Origin: Verrucomicrobiaceae bacterium
GTDB taxonomy: Bacteria; Verrucomicrobiota; Verrucomicrobiia; Verrucomicrobiales; Verrucomicrobiaceae
Direction: 5' to 3'
DNA: 6,977 bases
Assembly (NCBI GenBank): GCA_947463285.1
Contig: CANHTV010000199.1
Location: 1 to 6,977 of the forward strand
The notes under the pieces were generated by a model that ran no database searches, was not told the origin of the DNA, and saw only the letters and a program-made list of their open reading frames with translations. A program made the position numbers and the translations under genes. Numbering within the stretch: position 1 is the stretch's first letter; each line of letters starts with the position of its first letter. Below are positions 1 through 4,658 of the stretch, in pieces.

Positions 1-128
1 AGGCATTTGCCTGGTGCGATTCGGATGCAGTGCCGCTAGTGCTTGGGCAGACCAATTTTTTCATGGAATTCGATGTCTGTTTCTTCAGGTCGAGGCTGGA
101 GTTTTCAGTGGTTCCCAAGGCTAGGTGA
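1..128 (+). CDS. C-terminal end of a possible retropepsin-like aspartyl protease (partial)
   Basis: Reading from base 3, the frame is open to a TGA at 126-128 and gives 41 residues; the start lies before the window. The segment PLVLGQTNFFMEFDVCFF followed by a short basic/hydrophobic tail resembles the end of bacterial retropepsin-like aspartyl protease domains, where an LLG motif is followed by a FF-x-x-F-x-V strand. The catalytic Asp-Thr/Ser-Gly would be upstream and cannot be seen, so activity cannot be judged. Frame 2 is also open here, to 124, but its translation resembles nothing I know. The stop abuts the stop of the converging RidA-family gene with no spacer. The family call rests on one short motif. 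Confidence 0.5.
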   Translation, partial: AFAWCDSDAVPLVLGQTNFFMEFDVCFFRSRLEFSVVPKAR

Positions 129-131
129 TCA
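126..131. other. Palindrome TGATCA carrying the stop codons of two convergent genes
   Basis: The hexamer holds TGA on the plus strand (126-128, end of the protease-like gene) and TGA on the minus strand (129-131, end of the RidA-family gene). The two genes therefore meet tail to tail with no untranslated space. No GC-rich hairpin with a T-run is visible on either side, so transcription from each side probably runs into the opposite gene or stops by a factor-dependent route. Confidence 0.6.
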
Positions 132-518
132 AACACGCTTCACCGCGACAGCTTCGATCTCATAGCGGAGGCTCGGTGGCAGGCAGTTGGTGATGGTGGT
201 TCTCGCGGGCTTGGGATCGGCGAAGTATTCGCGGTAGAGTTGGTTGTACAGCGCCACGTCTTCGGCATCGCGGACGTAGTTTCGGGTCTGGACGACATGG
301 GCGAGATCGCTGCCAGCGGCTTCGAGGACTTTGCGGAGGTTTTCCACGCTGCGACGAAATTCTCCTTCAAAGCTGTCGCTGACAATGTTGCCCTTTTCAT
401 CGACGCTGGCTTGGCCGGAAACGAAGATGAGATCGCCCACAACGACGCTCGGGCTGAAGGGCAGATGCGAGGTCGGTGTGTCGGGATTGCAGGGGTAGGA
501 GACGAGGGGATGAGTCAT
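129..518 (-). CDS. RidA-family (YjgF/YER057c/UK114) imine/enamine deaminase
   Basis: 129 residues, the usual size for this family of small cytosolic trimers that hydrolyse reactive enamine/imine intermediates released by PLP enzymes. Visible family features are VGDLIFVSGQ near residues 27-36, the YNQLYREYF helix at 91-99, PARTT at 104-108 with Arg106 matching the substrate-carboxylate-binding Arg of E. coli RidA, and YEIEAVAV at 119-126 with Glu120 at the catalytic Glu position. The N-terminal GPYSQA motif of classical RidA is replaced by LPFSPS, so the Tyr that lines the archetype's active site is Phe21 here. Retained Arg and Glu argue for an active deaminase, while the changed pocket suggests a different substrate range. 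The start overlaps the upstream metallopeptidase stop by ATGA, and no Shine-Dalgarno is visible before it, so translation is probably coupled. It is the last gene of the operon. Confidence 0.9.
   Translation of the reverse strand: MTHPLVSYPCNPDTPTSHLPFSPSVVVGDLIFVSGQASVDEKGNIVSDSFEGEFRRSVENLRKVLEAAGSDLAHVVQTRNYVRDAEDVALYNQLYREYFADPKPARTTITNCLPPSLRYEIEAVAVKRV
515..518 (-). promoter_or_regulatory. ATGA stop/start overlap between metallopeptidase and RidA genes
   Basis: On the minus strand ATGA carries the RidA-family start (ATG) and the M81 peptidase stop (TGA), offset by one base. The preceding bases (CCGCTCGATTC) contain no AGGAGG-like site. This arrangement points to termination-reinitiation coupling, keeping the two proteins in proportion. 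Confidence 0.75.
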
Positions 519-2053
519 GAATCGAGCGGATAAATGGGGCGGCGGATGTGTTTGTAGGGCAGCGTTTTCAGGTTGCTACTGCAGGGGCCGGGTGTGTCCA
601 CCCAGAACATGCGAGCAGCGATGGGATCGTAGGCGCGACGATGGGCGACGGCTGCCTTCACGGCAATCACAGAGAGCTTTGTGGGCTCGATGCCCTGGCT
701 GCGCCACTGGCCGAGATCAAAGGGTGGTGTCTTGATGCTGGTGAGTAGGATGGTGATGCCTGCGTGACGCACGACGGCACTCGGCCCCATGTCGAAACGA
801 TCACCGCACATGCTGGCGAGGTGGCTTTGTTTGTCTTCGAGTTCGAAGCGGCCATCGCTGAGAGAGATGACTTCGACTTCGAGATCGACGGGACCTGCAT
901 CAAGTCGGCTGCCTTTGCCACCGATGCTGAGCGTGACTTTCGAGCCGATGCCAGCCGCGCGTGCTTTTTCAGAAGCCACGGGATCGGCAATGCAGATAGC
1001 GCTGTTGGCGACTTCATATTCGATGAGTGCACGCAGAAGGCCCGTGCCATCGCCGGGAGCGCCGCCGCCGATGTTGTCGGAAGGCTCGACGAGGACGGTG
1101 AGTCCGCTGGTGAAGCTGTGGAGCTTTGACATCACTTCGGCGAGCGGTGGATCGGTGACGTTACCGAGATCGCGAAGTTCCTGAGCTTTGTTCGCGAGCT
1201 GCTGGAAGCCATTTGAAACCGCTGTATCATCGGTGCCGCTGGCGACGAAGCTGACGCCAGTGTGCTCGGTATCAGCAAAGGAGAATCCGGCGACGACACT
1301 CACGGATGCAATGCCAGGACGCGCTTCCATTTCGCGAGCCATGCTTTCCAGAGTCAGCATGGGATCATTCGCGGTGGCTGTGCCCGTGGGCGGCCACATC
1401 AGCGCAGTGACAAGGCATTGCTGCTTTGGCAAGATGCCTGTGGTCAGCGCCTTTTGAAGATGCTGCGCGGCGATGCAGGCGGCTTCACGACCATCGGTGT
1501 GGGGGTTTTTGCGATAGCTGACAAGGCAATGCGATAGCGCCGCCATGCGCGGTGTGAAGTTGGCATGAAGGTCGAAGACGCCGAACAGGGGCACCTCGGC
1601 GAGGCCGGGCAGAGATCGCAACTGCTGCAAGACTTCGCCTTCCACATCTTGAAGCGACTGCGAGGTCATCGCGCCATGCAAGACGAGGTAAATGGCATCG
1701 ACGCCGCTTTCGAGATGCCGCTTGGAGTGAGTCATCAATTCGGAGATGAAGGCTTCAATCACCGCATCTTCGACAATGGCGCTTGGTTGAGCACGATAAT
1801 CGACGGTGGGCAGCACTTCCCAGCCGAACTCACGAGCACAGGCAAGGACTCCGCCGAGCGGCGAGCTGTCGCCTTCGCAGCGGAGCATCTCTTGACCCCG
1901 TAGAATCTGGAAGTCGGAGAGGCTCGTGGTTCCATCGAGAAACGTGTGCGTCTCGTGGAAGAGACCGGCAATCAACACCCTTCGGGGTTGAAATGACGAA
2001 TCACGAAGAACGAATGACGAAGAGTCGGACATGGCAGGGAATGAATTCGTCAT
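515..2053 (-). CDS. M81-family metallopeptidase (MlrC/microcystinase C-like)
   Basis: 512 residues. The family is named for MlrC, a zinc-dependent cytosolic peptidase that cleaves linearised microcystin fragments; most members have unknown substrates. The N-terminal domain has GLFHETHTF (30-39, Glu35), LHGAM (125-129, His126), FDLHANFT (160-167, Asp161 and His163) and NPHTDGRE (183-190, His185). These match in order and spacing the Glu, His, Asp-x-His and His metal ligands known for the family. The C-terminal domain has EPSDNIGGGAPGDGT (323-337), HRRAYDPIAA (471-480), VDTPGP (485-490) and YPLD near the end. Homologous sequence begins only at about RRVLIAGLF (24-32), so the first 23 or so residues are an extension, largely encoded by an inverted repeat. 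The start at 2053 is 3 nt past the aminotransferase stop. Met8 (2032) is an alternative; neither start has a good Shine-Dalgarno. The stop overlaps the RidA-family start. All metal ligands are present, so it is probably active; the substrate is unknown. Confidence 0.9.
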   Translation of the reverse strand: MTNSFPAMSDSSSFVLRDSSFQPRRVLIAGLFHETHTFLDGTTSLSDFQILRGQEMLRCEGDSSPLGGVLACAREFGWEVLPTVDYRAQPSAIVEDAVIEAFISELMTHSKRHLESGVDAIYLVLHGAMTSQSLQDVEGEVLQQLRSLPGLAEVPLFGVFDLHANFTPRMAALSHCLVSYRKNPHTDGREAACIAAQHLQKALTTGILPKQQCLVTALMWPPTGTATANDPMLTLESMAREMEARPGIASVSVVAGFSFADTEHTGVSFVASGTDDTAVSNGFQQLANKAQELRDLGNVTDPPLAEVMSKLHSFTSGLTVLVEPSDNIGGGAPGDGTGLLRALIEYEVANSAICIADPVASEKARAAGIGSKVTLSIGGKGSRLDAGPVDLEVEVISLSDGRFELEDKQSHLASMCGDRFDMGPSAVVRHAGITILLTSIKTPPFDLGQWRSQGIEPTKLSVIAVKAAVAHRRAYDPIAARMFWVDTPGPCSSNLKTLPYKHIRRPIYPLDS

Positions 2054-2063
2054 TCGTCATTTC
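1990..2063. repeat. Imperfect inverted repeat with GAATGACGAA units at a gene junction
   Basis: The left arm GAAATGACGAATCACGAA (1990-2007) and right arm TTCGTCATTCGTCATTTC (2046-2063) are complementary at 17 of 18 positions around a 38-nt spacer. A second copy, ACGAATGACGAA at 2010-2021, pairs perfectly over 12 bp with 2046-2057, so two alternative stems compete for the same right arm. The element covers the stop codon of the aminotransferase (2057-2059), the start codon of the M81 peptidase (2051-2053) and about its first 21 codons. The simple iterated unit and its position between genes suggest a dispersed palindromic repeat that inserted here. Other genomic copies cannot be seen within this window. 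Confidence 0.75.
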
Positions 2064-3400
2064 GCGGGCGGCCATTCAGCAGCGTGTTTCGCAAAAGCAG
2101 CTTCCGCCCGCAGCAGCGCTTCATCAATGTCCTGTTGGCTGTGGGCGAGGCTCACAAACCAGAGGCCTCGTTCGATGGCACGGACGCCTTGTTCGAGGAG
2201 GCAGGTGCGGAGGTGTGTCCAGCGCGGGGCGTCTTGGCGACGGACGTAGTCGCGGTAGTCGTTGATCGGACCTTCGGTGGCACCGGGCTTGAGCATGACA
2301 GCATGGAAGGCGGGGCCGGGACCTAGTGGGCGAAGCGGGATGCCGTGTTTGTCGGCAAGGGCACGCAAACCGGTCATGAGCTGCTGACCGAGGTCGTTGG
2401 CGACTTGAGGGTGGCTTTTACCCAAACCGATGACGTGATCGAGACACCACTTCGAGGCGGCGAGACAGAGCGGATTGCCATTGAGGGTGCCTGCGTGGAC
2501 GACGCTGCCATCAATGATCTTTGCCATGGCGGATTTTTTGCCAACAAGCGCCGCGAAGGGCACACCGCCGCCGATGGCTTTGCCTAAAATGGTGAGGTCA
2601 GGCGTGAAGCCGAGATACTCCTGAGCGCCGCCGGGAGCGAAGCGGAAACCGGTAATGGTTTCATCGGCAATCATGAGCATGCCATCACGATCACAAAGCT
2701 CGCGGATAGTGGAGATCAGGCCGGGTGCAGGCTCCATGCAGCAGGTGTTGCACATGATGGGCTCGAAGACGATGGCGGCGATCTGGCCGTGATGAGCATC
2801 GACGATGCGGCGGAGGTGAGCGGGGTCGTTCCAGCGAGCGACGACGAAGGTGCCGAGCACTTCGGGGATCACACCCTGGCTGGGATGCAGGCGCGTGGGG
2901 GCTTCATCATCGCCCCATTTGTCCGCAGGTGGGCAAAAGCCGACGAGGCCTTCATCGGCCCAGCCGTGGTAGGCACCTTCGAACTTGAGGATCAAAGGCC
3001 GACCCGTGTGCGCACGAGCGAGGCGGAAAGCAGAGAGGACGACCTCCGTGGCGCTGTTGTTGAAGCGCACGAGTTCGGCACCAGGCATGAGTTTTTGCAG
3101 TCGCTCAGCGACATCGATTTCCAGCTCGCACTGAGCGGCCCAGTGGGTGCCGAGCTTGGCTTGCTCGCCGATGGCTTCCGCCATGCCTGCGGGCGCGTGA
3201 CCATAGAGCAGAGCTCCCTGGCCGATCTGGAAGTCAATGTACTCATTGCCATCGACATCCCAGACGCGGGAGCCGCTGCCGTGGGAAAAGTAGAGGGGCA
3301 CAGGCTGCTCCATCTTGCGGATGCCGCTGTTCACTCCGGCGGCGATGCTGTTTTGGGCGCGATTGAAAAGCTCTCGGGATTTGGCGTAGCGGTCAGTCAT
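2057..3400 (-). CDS. Class III PLP-dependent aminotransferase (glutamate-1-semialdehyde aminomutase-like)
   Basis: 447 residues of fold-type I, class III aminotransferase, cytosolic. Visible features are YFSHGSGSRVWDVDGNEYID (37-56), NNSATEV (114-120) in place of the phosphate-binding SGTE loop, EGAYHGW (141-147) whose Tyr-His stacks on the cofactor, IADETITGFR (244-253) with Asp246 facing the PLP ring nitrogen, and ILGKAIGGG (271-279) with Lys274 as the Schiff-base lysine. HAGTLNGNP (302-310) is the other phosphate contact. The overall layout resembles HemL, but the link to a peptidase and a RidA-family protein, rather than haem genes, argues for an amino-acid or amine transaminase; the substrate is not evident. 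A cysteine group (Cys217, Cys220, Cys221) follows the EPI motif. It is the first gene of the minus-strand operon, divergent from the regulator. No Shine-Dalgarno is seen before the ATG, where the leader reads TTTCCCCCCTATC. Confidence 0.92.
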   Translation of the reverse strand: MTDRYAKSRELFNRAQNSIAAGVNSGIRKMEQPVPLYFSHGSGSRVWDVDGNEYIDFQIGQGALLYGHAPAGMAEAIGEQAKLGTHWAAQCELEIDVAERLQKLMPGAELVRFNNSATEVVLSAFRLARAHTGRPLILKFEGAYHGWADEGLVGFCPPADKWGDDEAPTRLHPSQGVIPEVLGTFVVARWNDPAHLRRIVDAHHGQIAAIVFEPIMCNTCCMEPAPGLISTIRELCDRDGMLMIADETITGFRFAPGGAQEYLGFTPDLTILGKAIGGGVPFAALVGKKSAMAKIIDGSVVHAGTLNGNPLCLAASKWCLDHVIGLGKSHPQVANDLGQQLMTGLRALADKHGIPLRPLGPGPAFHAVMLKPGATEGPINDYRDYVRRQDAPRWTHLRTCLLEQGVRAIERGLWFVSLAHSQQDIDEALLRAEAAFAKHAAEWPPAK

Positions 3401-3501
3401 GATAGGGGGGAAACAAACGACGGATGACGCGCCAATATTCGCACTCGCGTTCTTTGCGGGACGAGTGCTAAGTCTTGGTCACAGCAGGGCACCAAAAGCG
3501 C
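3401..3501. promoter_or_regulatory. Divergent intergenic region between operon and regulator
   Basis: This 101-bp stretch separates the ATG of the aminotransferase (minus) from the preferred ATG of the regulator (plus) and must hold both promoters unless they lie inside genes. An AT-rich core AATATT (3434-3439) is the only obvious weak -10-like element and could serve the minus-strand operon. No canonical -35/-10 pair with 16-18 bp spacing is convincing in either direction. A G6 run lies at 3405-3410. The inverted repeat within it is listed separately. Confidence 0.55.
3438..3471. promoter_or_regulatory. Candidate operator: inverted repeat in divergent promoter region
   Basis: GCACTCG (3441-3447) and CGAGTGC (3462-3468) are perfect inverted copies. 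Extending outward past one mismatch gives TTCGCACTCG and CGAGTGCTAA, 9 of 10 paired, with a 14-nt centre. The half-sites start 21 bp apart, about two helical turns, so a dimeric regulator could contact both on one face of the helix. The position between a sensor-type regulator and a divergent catabolic-looking operon fits an autoregulatory operator. An RNA hairpin is less likely, because no T-run follows. Confidence 0.5.
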
Positions 3502-4590
3502 ATGTCATCCTCTTCCTCCCCTTCCCTTCAGCTTCCGCAGCGCCAGTCGCTGGTTTCGGAAACGATCCGCAGTCTGCGTGAAAACATCGAAGCCGGTCAT
3601 TGGCATGAGCATCTGCCGGGTGAGCGTGAGATGTGTGAACTGCTGCAAGTCAGCCGCCGAACCCTGCGCGGTGCTTTGGACGAGCTTCAGCGTCAGGGGA
3701 TGCTGGAAGTTCAAGGCCGCCAGCGGCGCAGGATCACGAATCAAACTGTGGTCGCTGACAAAGAGCCGCCTCGTCGCGTGATCGGCATTCTCACGCCGGG
3801 TTCGTTTCTCTCCATGCCGCCGCCCATCGCCTATGTCATGGATACCCTACGGGCAAAACTCAGCGCGGCGGGTTATGAAGTGAGGTTTCATTCCGCCCCC
3901 GGCTGCTACACGAGCGCTCCAGCACGTGGGCTGCGGCAGTTTATCGCGGCGCACCCGGCATCAGCCTGGCTGGTCTTGAGTGCTGAGGAAGCGATGCAGC
4001 GCTGGTTGAAAGCGCAGAACCTACCTTGCCTGATTCTTGGCTCATCGATTCCCGGCGTCAGCCTGCCCTCAGTCGATGCTGATTTCCATGCAACGTGCCG
4101 ACACGCGGGCGCTTTGCTTTGGCGGAAGGGGCATCGGCGAATCGCGCTGGTGCTGCCAAACAGCCACCTCGGCGGCGACATCGCGAGCGAGGCGGGTCTG
4201 CGCGAGGCGCTCGGACAGATGCCTGGCGCAACTTTTAAAATGCTGCATCACGATGCGACGACCTCCGGCGTCTGCCGAGTCATCGACGACAGCCTCAAGT
4301 CCGCGAATCCACCCACGGCTTACATCGTTGGCCGCAGTGCGCATGTGCTCACCGTAATGATGCACCTGATGCGTCGGGGGAAGCGCATCCCGCAGGATGT
4401 AGCGGTGTTGGCTCGTGATAGTGATCCCATCTTAGATGCCACGAGCCCGAATGTTTCACGCTACAGCTCGGAGCCAAAGCAGCTCGCCGCGAGATTGATC
4501 ACCGCGCTGCGACAACTCGCTGATCACGGCACACTTTCGACTCCAACGGTGCGCTTGATTCCGGTTTATCGGGTTGGGGACACCGTATAA
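3502..4590 (+). CDS. GntR/LacI hybrid transcriptional regulator
   Basis: 362 residues from the ATG at 3502. A TTG at 3475 would add nine residues (MVTAGHQKR), but it has no ribosome site and crowds the putative operator. For the ATG, AGGG lies about 12 nt upstream, which is weak. Residues about 14-78 form a GntR-type winged helix: SLVSETIRSLRENIEAG, LPGEREMCELLQVSRRTLRGAL with the recognition helix near 50-60, then LQRQGMLEVQGRQRRR as the wing. From RRVIGILTPG (91-100) to about 355 the protein resembles the LacI/periplasmic-binding-protein-like sensor fold, including VDADFHATCRHAGALLWRKGHRRIALV-type spacing (191-217) and IPQDVAVLARD (296-306), the counterpart of the IPxDVxVxGFD motif of LacI proteins. 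Such proteins bind DNA as dimers and respond to small ligands, often sugars. Divergence from the aminotransferase-peptidase-RidA operon suggests local control of that operon and of itself. Confidence 0.88.
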   Translation: MSSSSSPSLQLPQRQSLVSETIRSLRENIEAGHWHEHLPGEREMCELLQVSRRTLRGALDELQRQGMLEVQGRQRRRITNQTVVADKEPPRRVIGILTPGSFLSMPPPIAYVMDTLRAKLSAAGYEVRFHSAPGCYTSAPARGLRQFIAAHPASAWLVLSAEEAMQRWLKAQNLPCLILGSSIPGVSLPSVDADFHATCRHAGALLWRKGHRRIALVLPNSHLGGDIASEAGLREALGQMPGATFKMLHHDATTSGVCRVIDDSLKSANPPTAYIVGRSAHVLTVMMHLMRRGKRIPQDVAVLARDSDPILDATSPNVSRYSSEPKQLAARLITALRQLADHGTLSTPTVRLIPVYRVGDTV

Positions 4591-4658
4591 CTTTGTCGTT
4601 ATTAACAATCTTTAGCAGGCTTTTCCTCAGGATTGAAATTTTTATCTGTCAGAGACGT
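4591..4658 (+). other. Short AT-rich gap before the PPC-domain gene
   Basis: These 68 bases follow the regulator stop and are much richer in A and T than the flanking coding DNA, for example TTATTAACAATC at 4599-4610 and GAAATTTTTATC at 4635-4646. They probably carry the promoter of the next gene. I cannot pair a convincing -35 with a -10. No stem-loop terminator for the regulator gene is visible. Confidence 0.4.

Noticed and set aside
1565..1903. Plus-strand open frames opposite the M81 peptidase, including this 112-codon one
   Set aside because: They lie wholly within a gene whose motifs are intact along its length, and they show no family features.
1783..2265. 160-codon plus-strand frame bridging the peptidase/aminotransferase junction
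   Set aside because: Arg/Ser/Gly-rich translation typical of an antisense frame. It crosses the repeat and both well-supported minus-strand genes.
2057..3400. True HemL (glutamate-1-semialdehyde aminomutase) for haem synthesis
   Set aside because: The fold is shared, but the SGTE loop is altered and the neighbours are a peptidase and a RidA-family protein with no haem genes. A specific hemL label is not supported.
2789..3427. 212-codon plus-strand open frame opposite the aminotransferase gene
   Set aside because: It is antisense to a gene with clear PLP motifs. In GC-rich DNA such shadow frames are expected, and its translation resembles no known family.
3438..3471. Rho-independent terminator or riboswitch
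   Set aside because: No T-run follows on either strand, and the element lies between two divergent starts, where an operator is more likely.
3475..3501. TTG start adding nine residues to the regulator
   Set aside because: No ribosome site, a rare start codon, and it lies only 3 bp past the putative operator. The added residues do not resemble the GntR N-terminus.
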